Source: a virus. Taken from it: a DNA stretch of 42,151 nucleotides. Below are positions 7,131-15,065 of this stretch, one piece after another. The position numbers were made by a program, and so were the translations under genes. The notes below the pieces were generated by a model. That model ran no database searches, had not been told where the DNA came from, and saw nothing but the letters and a program-made list of their open reading frames with translations. The stretch is from positions 1 through 42,151 of IMG/VR virus record IMGVR_UViG_3300044742_000045; one strand, 5' to 3'. Numbering within the stretch: position 1 is the stretch's first letter; each line of letters opens with the position of its first letter.

Positions 7131-7585
7131 TGAATTTGGGGAATAAAAATGCGCTGAAACATGGAATGACGCGCACTTACACACATCGATCATGGCAGGC
7201 AATGAGAGCACGATGTTTGTGGAAGCCACCACTACATTCTTCACCAAGGAAACAGGTGATATTTGCCTTGTATTCCAAGTTGGGCATTTGTGAACGGTGG
7301 ATGGTGTTCGCTAATTTTCTGGCTGACATGGGTGAGAGACCAGCGGGTGCCACGTTAGACCGCATTGACAATGAAAAGGGTTATGAACCGGGAAATTGTC
7401 GATGGGCGACTAATTCTCAACAACAACGTAACAAACGGACCACAAAAATTTTGGAATTCGGGGGAAAGATGCAGTCTTTACCAGAATGGGCAGACGAAAT
7501 TGGTGTGCGTAGAGATATCTTGACCCACCGTTTACGTCTAGGCTGGAGTGTTGAACGCACCTTAACAACTCCTGTAGGAAAGTAG
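7130..7585 (+). CDS. HNH endonuclease (151 aa)
   Basis: The core TLDRIDNEKGYEPGNCRWAT followed by QQQRNKR is the signature of phage free-standing HNH nucleases, and the N-terminal RSWQAMRARC also fits. The C-terminal part (LPEWADEIGVRRDILTHRLR) looks like a NUMOD/HTH DNA-binding segment. It lacks the usual GGRGI segment before CERW. The gene is more AT-rich than its neighbours and sits exactly between two replication genes, with an overlapping start (TAATG). It is probably a selfish homing element. Confidence 0.85.
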   Translation: MNLGNKNALKHGMTRTYTHRSWQAMRARCLWKPPLHSSPRKQVIFALYSKLGICERWMVFANFLADMGERPAGATLDRIDNEKGYEPGNCRWATNSQQQRNKRTTKILEFGGKMQSLPEWADEIGVRRDILTHRLRLGWSVERTLTTPVGK

Positions 7586-7591
7586 GTTCAT

Positions 7592-8881
7592 TTGGCCTAC
7601 GCACTCGGAACCAAAGTTGTCAAAAAATTGTGCGAAGAACAGAACCACATCGGGTGGCAGAAGGCCAAGCTGTCACCCGCCCTTTTTAAGCCCTACGAGC
7701 AGCCGCTGTTCGCATGGACCCAAGACCATCTGAAGCAACACCATGTCCTGCCCCATGTCGAGACACTGCAAGCGCAGTTCCCGGATGTGGGAGCTGTGGA
7801 GACGGTCGAACCATCGAGTTACTACATCGCGTTGCTGGAGAATCAGTTTTACTACGATACGCTCAATAAAACCCAACTGAAGTCGCAAGAGATTCTGAAG
7901 GACGACCAGAACAACCATCTACTGGCTGTTGAAACCTTGCGACATGGCATCCGAGAGATTACCGAACAGAAGTATCGCAGCCGCATACTGGATGTAGGAA
8001 AAGAAGCAGGACCACTTGTTCTGAAGGCGTACTACCAAGCCAACACCGTCGAGCATGTCGGGGCCTTTGGGTGGCCCTATATGGACCTGCAAAGCGGTGG
8101 GGTGATGCCGGGGGACGTGATCAGCTTCGTGGGGCGACCAGCCGTAGGCAAGACGTGGTTGACCCTCTGGACGGCTCTCCACAACTGGATGGTGCAGCAG
8201 TTGAACATTCTCTACGTGAGCATGGAGATGATGACGCTGCCCATCGCGCAGCGAATCACGGCGCTCTACACCAAGCAGAACATCAACCAATTGAAGATGG
8301 GGGGCTACAGCACCCAGACCATGGCGAAGTTCTACAAGGGATTGCAGGCGATGGTGAGTGAGAAGGCCAAGATGTATGTGGTGGATGGAAATCTGGCCAC
8401 CAATGCGGAAGACCTGTTTGAGTTAGCGGCGATGCTGGAGTGTCGAGTCGTTTTCATTGATGGGGCCTACCTCCTACGCCACCGCAACATCCGACTAGAT
8501 CGATTCAGTCGTGCCGCAGAGAACGTGGAACTCATCAAGCGATTCTGCACCGATCAGGAGATGATGGCCTTCTGCTCGTGGCAGTTCAACCGTGAAGCGA
8601 GTAAGAAGCAGAAGAAGGGTGGCGGCGACCACGGAGACTTGGAAGATATCGGCTATTCAGATGCCATCGGGCAAATTAGTAGCATTGCCTTGTCACTCTT
8701 CCAAGAAGAATCGGTCGAGACGATGAAGCACCGGAAGGTGCAAGTCATGAAGGGACGGAATGGAGAGGTTGGGCAGTTCCAGATTGCGTGGGACTTCTTG
8801 AACATGACGTTTCATCAAACCGATCCCGCACCGGGTGTCACGAAAGATGACAACGAGAACCTGAAACTCCAATGGGTGTGA
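7592..8881 (+). CDS. dnaB: Replicative DNA helicase, DnaB type
   Basis: TTG start at 7592 after TAGGAAAGTAGG. The N-terminal domain is helical (about residues 1-150). The RecA-like motor follows: GVMPGDVISFVGRPAVGKT with Walker A at residues 181-188, YVSMEM, Walker B VVFIDGAYLL, CSWQFNREA (motif H3/H4 with Gln and Arg) and the C-terminal KGRNGEVG that closes DnaB proteins. At 429 aa it is slightly shorter than E. coli DnaB (471). It forms the hexameric motor that unwinds the fork and works with the primase at 11046. The loader and initiator genes are directly upstream, with an HNH gene inserted. Confidence 0.9.
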   Translation: MAYALGTKVVKKLCEEQNHIGWQKAKLSPALFKPYEQPLFAWTQDHLKQHHVLPHVETLQAQFPDVGAVETVEPSSYYIALLENQFYYDTLNKTQLKSQEILKDDQNNHLLAVETLRHGIREITEQKYRSRILDVGKEAGPLVLKAYYQANTVEHVGAFGWPYMDLQSGGVMPGDVISFVGRPAVGKTWLTLWTALHNWMVQQLNILYVSMEMMTLPIAQRITALYTKQNINQLKMGGYSTQTMAKFYKGLQAMVSEKAKMYVVDGNLATNAEDLFELAAMLECRVVFIDGAYLLRHRNIRLDRFSRAAENVELIKRFCTDQEMMAFCSWQFNREASKKQKKGGGDHGDLEDIGYSDAIGQISSIALSLFQEESVETMKHRKVQVMKGRNGEVGQFQIAWDFLNMTFHQTDPAPGVTKDDNENLKLQWV

Positions 8882-9285
8882 AGTTCAAGCCGAAGCCTAC
8901 GAAGGGCACGCTCGTAATCACTCCAGCCGCCCAGAAGGCGTTGCACAAGGGCAAGCCGAAGACTGTGGCCGAGACGTTGGCCATGCTGGAGGCGATTTAT
9001 TGGAAAGAGGTTGCGAGAGCGAAGACCGTCGCCCGACTACTGGCAGGACTACATGGCACGGTGACATCTCGTGAAGTGGTAGCCTATATGATTGCGGAAG
9101 GAACATTTACTCCCGGTCCTGATACCGCAGAACACTGGATTAGTGCAGTGTGGCGAGAAAAGAGTCACGGACTCAAGGTGTGGGAAGACACGGGTGAGTG
9201 GCGATTCGGGAAATCAACTAAGACACAAGGCGGTAAACGTAGTGGAAAGGTATGGAGACTGAGGAAACTACCGTGGATGACGTAG
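8872..9285 (+). CDS. Hypothetical protein, possible winged helix (137 aa)
   Basis: Overlaps the helicase gene by 10 bases. A basic N-terminus precedes TVTSREVVAYMIAEGTFTPG and HGLKVWEDTGEWRFGKS, which resembles a winged-helix with a wing strand, and a very basic C-terminal tail (KTQGGKRSGKVWRLRK). No clear ribosome binding site, so translation is probably coupled to the helicase. A role with helicase or DNA is inference. Confidence 0.65.
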   Translation: MGVKFKPKPTKGTLVITPAAQKALHKGKPKTVAETLAMLEAIYWKEVARAKTVARLLAGLHGTVTSREVVAYMIAEGTFTPGPDTAEHWISAVWREKSHGLKVWEDTGEWRFGKSTKTQGGKRSGKVWRLRKLPWMT

Positions 9286-9485
9286 ACACGGGTGAAAAAG
9301 AGGTAGATATGATCATGACCTGTCCGACGTGTGGGTTGGTGATTGTGGCGAAGGGGAAGCTGAACCCAAACGGCACGACCACCATGACCACGACGTGTTT
9401 CAAGTGTTTGCGGTTGTATACGGTGACGGTTGATTCACAGACGTTGCAACCCGTAGCACCGCTTGACAAACGACTGACTGGATGA
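9252..9485 (+). CDS. Zinc-ribbon protein (77 aa)
   Basis: CPTC and CFKC, 21 residues apart, form a zinc ribbon with a beta hairpin (LVIVAKGKL, TTTMTTT) between. The ATG at 9252 follows GGAAAGG; a shorter start at 9309 after AGAGG would remove an acidic N-terminus. It overlaps the previous gene by 34 bases if the longer start is right. Function unknown. Confidence 0.65.
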   Translation: METEETTVDDVDTGEKEVDMIMTCPTCGLVIVAKGKLNPNGTTTMTTTCFKCLRLYTVTVDSQTLQPVAPLDKRLTG

Positions 9486-9491
9486 TACCGT
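9463..9491 (+). promoter_or_regulatory. Sigma-70 promoter
   Basis: TTGACA and TACCGT, 17 bp apart, overlapping the end of the zinc-ribbon gene. It drives the unit starting at 9511. Confidence 0.75.
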
Positions 9492-9510
9492 AGCGACACC
9501 AAGGAGTGGC

Positions 9511-9951
9511 ATGTTTTCCAGAACGATCTGTGATTGTCCTCAGTGTCAGAAGTGTTGCCATGTCCAACCCGGCCACCTCTTGCCGGGGCAGATGGAGAAG
9601 ATTGCCGACTACCTGAAGCAGACCATCGAGGAAGTGAAACAGTTCTTCTGGGCGTCACCGGGGGCGCTCGTGCAGAGTGCTAAGACCGGGATACAGTTTC
9701 GTATTGGCACTATCACGCCTAAGTTCGATAAGCACAAGAAAGCCTGTGTGTTCCTGAGTGATGAGGGCAAGTGCCGCATCCATGCCGAAGCCCCGTATGG
9801 ATGTGCGTTCTTCGATGCGTGTAAGATGAGTGCGGCTGAAGGTCAGAAGCGTGCTGTGTGGGGGATGCAGCAGATTATGGTCGATGAGGACTACAAAGCA
9901 CTTCGCAATAGTTTACCGTTTGCCGAGTCGTATCACCCCAAAGGCTACTAA
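9511..9951 (+). CDS. YkgJ-like cysteine-cluster protein (146 aa)
   Basis: The N-terminal CDCPQCQKCC and, later, CVFLSDEGKCRIHAEAPYGC match the putative zinc- or iron-chelating YkgJ family (C-x2-C-x2-CC, then C-x-FL...GKC-x-IH...P-x-x-C). The family is widespread in bacteria and its reaction is unknown. AAGGAG lies 7 bases upstream of the ATG and a consensus promoter precedes it. It leads a unit that runs through the primase. Confidence 0.8.
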   Translation: MFSRTICDCPQCQKCCHVQPGHLLPGQMEKIADYLKQTIEEVKQFFWASPGALVQSAKTGIQFRIGTITPKFDKHKKACVFLSDEGKCRIHAEAPYGCAFFDACKMSAAEGQKRAVWGMQQIMVDEDYKALRNSLPFAESYHPKGY

Positions 9952-9953
9952 CC

Positions 9954-10433
9954 ATGGCGTTGAAGATCATATCGAAGCTGGAAGTCTCTCCAGTCATCGA
10001 GCCGGTGGCGGAACCGCAGAAGGTGCTGGTTCAGACCCCGACCTCAAATGTCGAGGCGATGACGATGGAATACATCGAGCTATACCGGAAATACACCTAT
10101 TTCGAAGTCAAGGACATGGTCAAACGGATGGACGATATCCGGAAGCAGTTACAGACCGTGGCCAACGAGACGATGGACGACAAGAAACCGGCCATCTTCA
10201 CGTGTGCCGAGGGTGAGGTGGAATTCTCGGAGCGAGGCACCAAGACCGAGGTGCCGAATCCGCTATTGCTGGTGAAAGTGTTGCTCGACAAGTTTGGGCC
10301 AGAAGCTACTGCTACTGCCGTGGATATCGCACTGGGACCATTGCGGAAGTTGCTCAGTGAGCACGAACTGAAGAACTACTTGACGGAAGTCCCCGGAGGG
10401 CGCACGCTGAAATCTGTACGTCCAATCGGCTAG
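9954..10433 (+). CDS. Hypothetical protein (159 aa)
   Basis: Starts 2 bases after the previous stop. Pro/Val-rich N-terminal 30 residues, then a mostly helical acidic region (YIELYRKYTYFEVKDMVKRMDDIRK), then a beta segment and a C-terminal helix pair. No family recognised. Good codon structure and tight spacing support it. Confidence 0.7.
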   Translation: MALKIISKLEVSPVIEPVAEPQKVLVQTPTSNVEAMTMEYIELYRKYTYFEVKDMVKRMDDIRKQLQTVANETMDDKKPAIFTCAEGEVEFSERGTKTEVPNPLLLVKVLLDKFGPEATATAVDIALGPLRKLLSEHELKNYLTEVPGGRTLKSVRPIG

Positions 10434-10446
10434 CCAAGGAGGCACC

Positions 10447-10629
10447 GTGGGATTGCTGCAACTGATCATGATTTTGCTCGGGGTGGGGGCGTTGCTCTGG
10501 CTCGTGGAGACCGCACCATTCATCTCGGCCACGATGAAGCCCATCATTCGGTGGGTGATCGTCGCCATCGTGATTTTGTGGCTCATTGCTTTGTTCGTCG
10601 GGGATATTCCGTTACCCATTCGGAGATGA
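10447..10629 (+). CDS. Two-helix membrane protein, Thivi_2564-like (60 aa)
   Basis: GTG start after AAGGAGG. Two transmembrane segments (about residues 3-20 and 33-52) with Leu/Ile/Val/Trp, joined by a short loop and ending GDIPLPIRR. Length, spacing and the charged end resemble the small Thivi_2564 family membrane proteins of phages and bacteria. Two-helix proteins can be holins, but no endolysin is next to it, so a holin role is not supported. Confidence 0.7.
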   Translation: MGLLQLIMILLGVGALLWLVETAPFISATMKPIIRWVIVAIVILWLIALFVGDIPLPIRR

Positions 10630-10862
10630 TGCAAGACGATGTCGCGATGGTGGGGTGGACGATTTATTATCGTCCACTCGACTTCCCTGACCACTTTGCC
10701 GTTCGCATGTGGATGGTGGGTGAGGGGTCAGAATTGATCTGGCGCAACATCGCGTGTGTGTGTCGGACGCTGGAGGAAGCCCGAGAACAAGTTCCGACTG
10801 GCACGGTCTGTATGCCGCGTGAAGACGAAGATGATCCCGTGATTGTGGAAAGCTGGATATGA
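10626..10862 (+). CDS. Hypothetical protein (78 aa)
   Basis: ATGATG start overlapping the stop of the membrane protein gene. Aromatic-rich middle (WTIYYRPLDFPDHFAVRMWMVG), two Cys (IACVC), acidic C-terminus. Its stop overlaps the next start (ATGA). No family recognised. Confidence 0.65.
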   Translation: MMQDDVAMVGWTIYYRPLDFPDHFAVRMWMVGEGSELIWRNIACVCRTLEEAREQVPTGTVCMPREDEDDPVIVESWI

Positions 10863-11056
10863 CCCAACGGCAGAAGGATGCCGCCAAGGCGTGGTGGGCC
10901 GAACGGAAAGCTAAGGGATTGTTCGTGCCGAAGCGCACAAAAGCTGAGAAGCGTCAGCGAGAGAATGTGGCACAGATGGCGAGACACAAGGCCAATCCAG
11001 AAATTCGACGTGCGCGTGATCGAGCACGCTATCATCGAAAGAAACATGACGGCTGA
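10859..11056 (+). CDS. Small basic protein (65 aa)
   Basis: ATGA overlap with the previous stop. About a third of residues are Lys or Arg (KRTKAEKRQRENV, RRARDRARYHRKKHD) on a continuous helix, so RNA or DNA binding is likely. It overlaps the primase start by 11 bases and may act with it, but no family is recognised. Confidence 0.65.
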   Translation: MTQRQKDAAKAWWAERKAKGLFVPKRTKAEKRQRENVAQMARHKANPEIRRARDRARYHRKKHDG

Positions 11057-12002
11057 ACAGTGTGTGGCGTTTCTTGAAGCCCTGAGATGCACGCAGATAC
11101 GGGTGAAGGACAACGGATGGGTGGAGGCTGCGTGCCCCTTGGCGAAATGGTTGCATAAGAAGCACGTCGATCACACCCCTTCGTTTGGATTGCAAGTCGC
11201 ACCCGGTCAACGTAGCTGGTTCATGTGTTTTGCGTGTCGGCAAGGGAGTGCCGAAGAATTGCTGTCCAGCATCGAGATGCACTCGCACATGAATGCGAAA
11301 TACGACTTCGCACGGTGCCACCAGCTATTGCAAGACGAAGAATACGTGGTGCCACTTCCGGAGTATGGCGAGTTCGCCAGTGCGGCACAGGTGTTCGACC
11401 CGTGGCCACAATACTGGCTGGACAGCTTTCAGAAAGCAGACTGGGTGATTGAGGCTATTCAGTATTTGACGCATCGAGGGGTGTCAGCTACCACGGTTCA
11501 GCAGTATGACCTGCGTTGGGATATGAAGCGACAGATGCTGGTGTGCCCGTACCGTGACGTGTTTGGGCGGCTGGCAGGAGCCCGAGGTCGTGCCGTGGGG
11601 GATGCCACCCTGAAACACTACGACTATACGTGGCAGGGTAAGAACAACGCGAGACTTTGTTGGTACGGCGAAGAAGTCCTGAACCTGCCCGGTCCTGTCG
11701 TGGTGGTGGAAGGCCAGTTCGACTTGTGGAAGACCGCCACGGTGTTCCCGAAGACCGTCGCTAACCTCACGGCGAAGCCCACGCTGGAGAAAATGAAGAA
11801 GCTCGGGGACTGTGGGATGGTGATCCAGATTCCAGACCGTGATGAAGCGGGGAAGGAAAGCATGCACCGGTATGCCAAGCTCTGTGACCAGCTTGAACTG
11901 GAATACCGTCCTATCTGGCTTGATGAGGGTGTGAAAGATCCGGATGAGTGCCATCCGGACTACCTGAAGGAGAGAATCCTGCAATCAATTGCAGTCACTT
12001 GA
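11046..12002 (+). CDS. dnaG: DNA primase, DnaG type (318 aa)
   Basis: The N-terminal zinc-binding region has C-P-L at about residue 30, HTPSFGL and then CFAC, as in DnaG (C-P-F...TPSF-x-V...C-F-x-C). The Toprim domain has VVVVEGQFD (catalytic Glu, about residue 222) and IPDRDEAG (Asp-x-Asp, about residue 264). At 318 aa it is short because it lacks a long C-terminal helicase-binding domain, as many phage primases do. It makes RNA primers for lagging-strand synthesis with the DnaB-type helicase. An exact palindrome copy encodes LQSIA at the C-terminus, just before the next promoter. Confidence 0.88.
   Translation: MTAEQCVAFLEALRCTQIRVKDNGWVEAACPLAKWLHKKHVDHTPSFGLQVAPGQRSWFMCFACRQGSAEELLSSIEMHSHMNAKYDFARCHQLLQDEEYVVPLPEYGEFASAAQVFDPWPQYWLDSFQKADWVIEAIQYLTHRGVSATTVQQYDLRWDMKRQMLVCPYRDVFGRLAGARGRAVGDATLKHYDYTWQGKNNARLCWYGEEVLNLPGPVVVVEGQFDLWKTATVFPKTVANLTAKPTLEKMKKLGDCGMVIQIPDRDEAGKESMHRYAKLCDQLELEYRPIWLDEGVKDPDECHPDYLKERILQSIAVT
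11980..11993. repeat. 14-bp palindrome, copy 4 (exact)
   Basis: TGCAATCAATTGCA at the very end of the primase gene, 6 bp before the -35 box of the SSB promoter. Confidence 0.85.
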
Positions 12003-12027
12003 CAAACTGAGACGATGATGTTAAAGT
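11999..12027 (+). promoter_or_regulatory. Sigma-70 promoter
   Basis: TTGACA and TAAAGT, 17 bp apart, overlapping the primase stop. Directly upstream is an exact palindrome copy, well placed for a regulator to block or help polymerase. Confidence 0.85.
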
Positions 12028-12071
12028 TCAAAGTTGATCCACCGCCGATCCAAGAAACTCAAGGAGAACCG

Positions 12072-12833
12072 ATGGCGTTCACATTCCTGAAGAAAGGCGC
12101 AGAAAGCGCCAAATTGGCTCAAAAAGCAGCCATGGAAGCCGAACAACGCAAGGCGGAACAAGGCAAGATGTTCCGGTTCTGGATGAAGGAAAAGGAAGAG
12201 GCCCGTATCACGTTTGTGGATGGTGACCTCAATGCTGACGGTCATCTGGTGCCACCCCGGTTTTACGAGCACGTGTTGTTTTTGAACGGATCGTGGAATA
12301 ACCAGTTCGTTTGCCCCGAGAAGACCAACCCCGATAGCAACGATAAGTGCCCGATCTGTGAGTCGGGTGAACGTCCGTCACTGGTGGCCCTGTTTACCGT
12401 CATCGATCACCGTCAGATTCAATCGAACAAGGACAAGACGAAGGTCTACAAGGACCAGAAGAAGTTGCTGGTCGCCAAGGCCCAGACCTACGAGATGCTG
12501 AACAAGCACGCGACGAAGCGTGGTGGCTTGGCCGGATGCACGTTTGATGCCTCTCGTGTGGGCGACAAGTCCGCATCGGTCGGTAGCATGTTCGAATTCG
12601 TAGAGAAGCACGATATCAAGGAACTTCAGGCCATCTACATGATCGAGAAGATCGATCCGAAGACGAACCAAAAGACCAAGGTCACGAATTTCACGCCTGC
12701 GAACTACGATACCGAGATCATCTATCGTACGGGTGATGAACTTCGTAAATATCTGAAGGGAATTAACGACATCCCTTCTAGCGGATCACCAGCGGCTCCG
12801 GGTGGCGGTCCAGATTATTCGAAGGAGTTATAG
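12072..12833 (+). CDS. SSB-like protein with zinc-binding site (253 aa)
   Basis: ATG 6 bases after AAGGAG; the in-frame ATGs at 12015/12018 lie inside the promoter and are rejected. An N-terminal Lys/Ala helix precedes FRFWMKEKEEARITFVDGDL. FVCPEKTNPDSNDKCPICESG (C-x11-CPIC) is then a zinc site inside an OB-fold-like region, as in T4 gp32-type phage single-strand-binding proteins. The tail has Gly/Pro and acidic residues (PGGGPDYSKEL). It should coat single-stranded DNA during replication and recombination. It has its own promoter and lies between primase and SF2 helicase. Confidence 0.65.
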   Translation: MAFTFLKKGAESAKLAQKAAMEAEQRKAEQGKMFRFWMKEKEEARITFVDGDLNADGHLVPPRFYEHVLFLNGSWNNQFVCPEKTNPDSNDKCPICESGERPSLVALFTVIDHRQIQSNKDKTKVYKDQKKLLVAKAQTYEMLNKHATKRGGLAGCTFDASRVGDKSASVGSMFEFVEKHDIKELQAIYMIEKIDPKTNQKTKVTNFTPANYDTEIIYRTGDELRKYLKGINDIPSSGSPAAPGGGPDYSKEL

Positions 12834-12836
12834 CTT

Positions 12837-14171
12837 GTGATTACCCAGCAAATACCGGTTCGAACGGGTGCAATGTCTACCTACCCCTATTCAGAGGGGT
12901 TGGAGAAAGCGTACACGTTCGAATCGGCGTTTGATGGGGAGATCGTGTGTGGAGCCATCAAGCAGGGCAACATGTTGCTGGTGCCCCGTGAGAGCGTGCC
13001 CTACGCGATTCCTGAGAATGACTACCGATCATACATTCCCGTGTCCGTGCCGGTGCCATGCACGTTCGTGCCCCGCAACGAGGAACAGCAGGCCCTGTAT
13101 CTGAAGTCACTGAAGCTCCTACAGGGCGGTCAGAGCCACATGTTCGAAGCACCCACCGGGTGGGGCAAGACGGTCGTCGGTGGGGCCATAGCAGCCGCCG
13201 TAGGCCAGCCGACGCTCATCGTGGTGACCAAGGAAGACTTGATGCACCAGTGGCGGGATTCACTGACTCAGGTGCTGGGTGTGCCCATGAGTATGGTGGG
13301 GCAGATTCAGGGAGATATTCAGGACTGGAAGGGGAAGCAGTTCGTCTTGGGGATGGTGCAGAGTCTGATGATCGAAGGCAAGTACCCACCCGAGATGTAT
13401 CGGTATTTCGGATTCCAGATTCTGGATGAGTGCCATCAGATGGCGGCGGATTGCTTTGTGCGTGCCTGCCAGATGGTGTCAGCCAAGCTCCGACTCGGAT
13501 TCAGTGCGACCCCGACACGGAAGGACGGGAAGACCAAGCTCCTGCACTGGCATATTGGCCAGATCATGGTCAAGGGCACGGTGATGACCGCGAAGCCCAA
13601 GATTTTGATTCGTCAGAGTAGCTGGTCCATTCCAAGACGCCGAGGTAAATACGGACAGCAGGGTCAACCGATTCCCCACTCGCCCGGTCGGATGATGCTG
13701 GTCAATAAGGCCATGGCCTCGTCGGACATTCGGAACATGGAAATCGTCAACTTCGTGCTACAAGCCTATAAACAAGGCCGTATCACGCTGGTTATGTCGG
13801 ACCTGAGAGATAGCCACCTGAACCGACTGTTTCAGATGTTGACAAATGAGGGCATACCGGGGGAAGATATAGGTTACTACGTCGGTGGAATGAGTAAGGC
13901 AGAATTGTCGCACACAAAGAAGCGACGTGTCGTCCTCGGGACGTATAAAATGTGCTCAACGGGCACGGATGTTCCTCACTGGGATACTTTGGTGATGGCG
14001 ACTCCACGAGCCGATATTAAGCAATCTATTGGCCGAGTGCTACGTGCGGTAGACGGGAAGAAACAGCCAGTGATTTTCGATCTGGTTGACAAGAACGCCA
14101 TTTTCCAAGGATTCCATTTGGCACGTCTAAAGCAATACTACGCTTTGGGCGCGGAAGTGGTTAAGGTCTAG
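12837..14171 (+). CDS. SF2 DNA helicase, UvsW/RecG-like role
   Basis: GTG start 3 bases after the previous stop. Motif I is EAPTGWGKT (GKT at 110-112), motif II DECH (197-200), motif III SATPTRKDGK, and motif VI QSIGRVLR. The N-terminal 90 residues form a small domain before the motor, and 444 aa is close to T4 UvsW-type helicases. It probably remodels branched DNA such as stalled forks and D-loops. Neighbours are SSB-like protein and recombinase. The DECH form of motif II also occurs in RNA helicases, so the substrate is inferred from context. Confidence 0.88.
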   Translation: MITQQIPVRTGAMSTYPYSEGLEKAYTFESAFDGEIVCGAIKQGNMLLVPRESVPYAIPENDYRSYIPVSVPVPCTFVPRNEEQQALYLKSLKLLQGGQSHMFEAPTGWGKTVVGGAIAAAVGQPTLIVVTKEDLMHQWRDSLTQVLGVPMSMVGQIQGDIQDWKGKQFVLGMVQSLMIEGKYPPEMYRYFGFQILDECHQMAADCFVRACQMVSAKLRLGFSATPTRKDGKTKLLHWHIGQIMVKGTVMTAKPKILIRQSSWSIPRRRGKYGQQGQPIPHSPGRMMLVNKAMASSDIRNMEIVNFVLQAYKQGRITLVMSDLRDSHLNRLFQMLTNEGIPGEDIGYYVGGMSKAELSHTKKRRVVLGTYKMCSTGTDVPHWDTLVMATPRADIKQSIGRVLRAVDGKKQPVIFDLVDKNAIFQGFHLARLKQYYALGAEVVKV

Positions 14172-14181
14172 GAGAATGGGT

Positions 14182-14628
14182 ATGGCACTGATTTGGAAGA
14201 CTCAAGAAGTAGCTGAGCCGGTGAAGGCCGGGTTCAGTTGGGACGCATGGTATGCGAAGAACAAGACACGCCTGTCGGAGAAGCGTGCCAAGCGGTATCG
14301 TGAGGACGTAGGCTATCGGAATGCGGCACTCGCCCGTAGTCGGGCACAGCGAGGCACGAAGAAGCCGACGCCTGCGGGTGACCACACGGTGTCGTTCAAC
14401 GATGCCGCGCAGACGTTAGGCGTCACGGTGTGGGTGTTGCGTGAATGGCGACGGAAAGACTACTTCCCGGAGCCAACACGTCGAGATGGTCGTCTGTGGT
14501 TCGCGCCGTGGCAAGTTCACAACCTGTCGTTTCTCGTGGACTACTTCGCCAAGCACGGATCGAGAGTGTCGGAGCAGACCCGTGCGGGATTGGAAGATAT
14601 CGTTCGGTTGATCTATGCGAATTGGTAG
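14182..14628 (+). CDS. Helix-turn-helix DNA-binding protein (148 aa)
   Basis: The second ATG is chosen because GGAG is 7 bases before it; the first is only 1 base away. A basic N-terminal half (KRAKRYREDVGYRNAALARSR) precedes VSFNDAAQTLGVTVWVLREW and RDGRLWFAPWQVHNL, the pattern of a MerR/excisionase-type winged helix. Either a transcription regulator or a DNA-bending cofactor is possible. It is one candidate for binding the dispersed palindrome. Confidence 0.7.
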   Translation: MALIWKTQEVAEPVKAGFSWDAWYAKNKTRLSEKRAKRYREDVGYRNAALARSRAQRGTKKPTPAGDHTVSFNDAAQTLGVTVWVLREWRRKDYFPEPTRRDGRLWFAPWQVHNLSFLVDYFAKHGSRVSEQTRAGLEDIVRLIYANW

Positions 14629-14637
14629 GGAGTGAAC

Positions 14638-15006
14638 ATGGCGTTGAAGGTTGGGAAAGTCGTGTTGGGGAATTCGCAGGCGAAGACTCAGGGGGCAGAT
14701 TACACGAAGCATCTGACCACGAAACCGGTGACCGGGATGGTGACGTCATCCAAATCCGTCGCAGGCAAAGAGGTGGCAGCTTCTGCGTCTGAGACGAAGA
14801 CGCTCCATCCCGGTGTGTTTTCGAACGGCATGTCCATCACGGTGGAAGGGGGCCGTGTCATCAATCTTGGGAACTACGAAACCGCCCGTATTGGTGTCAC
14901 GATCACGGTGCCGTGCGATCCAAGCACACTGAACGAGGCATATAGTTTTGCCACAGAATGGGTGTCGTCAAAAATTGACGAGGCGGTTAAGCTGGCTAAA
15001 GAATGA
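14638..15006 (+). CDS. Hypothetical protein (122 aa)
   Basis: ATG after GGGAG. Lys/Thr/Ser-rich N-terminal 55 residues, then a beta-rich domain (GMSITVEGGRVINLGNYETARIGVTITVPC) and a C-terminal amphipathic helix (AYSFATEWVSSKIDEAVKLAKE). Many phages encode a similar N-x-G-N-Y-E-x-x-x-[IV]-x-V small protein beside recombination genes; its function is not known. Confidence 0.7.
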   Translation: MALKVGKVVLGNSQAKTQGADYTKHLTTKPVTGMVTSSKSVAGKEVAASASETKTLHPGVFSNGMSITVEGGRVINLGNYETARIGVTITVPCDPSTLNEAYSFATEWVSSKIDEAVKLAKE

Positions 15007-15035
15007 TTGACAAATTGCTAGCCGTCTGGTAAGCT
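15007..15035 (+). promoter_or_regulatory. Sigma-70 promoter for the recombinase unit
   Basis: TTGACA and TAAGCT, 17 bp apart, overlapping the previous stop and 31 bp before the TTG of the recombinase gene. Confidence 0.85.
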
Positions 15036-15065
15036 ACGCGCTCTCGCCATCGCAAGGAGTGCTCA

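Noticed and set aside
10447-10629. Holin
   Set aside because: Two membrane helices fit, but there is no endolysin or spanin next to it and the family resemblance is to small Thivi_2564-type proteins inside a replication unit.
12015-12071. N-terminal extension of the SSB-like protein from the first ATG
   Set aside because: These codons overlap the -10 box and lack a ribosome binding site; ATG 12072 has AAGGAG.
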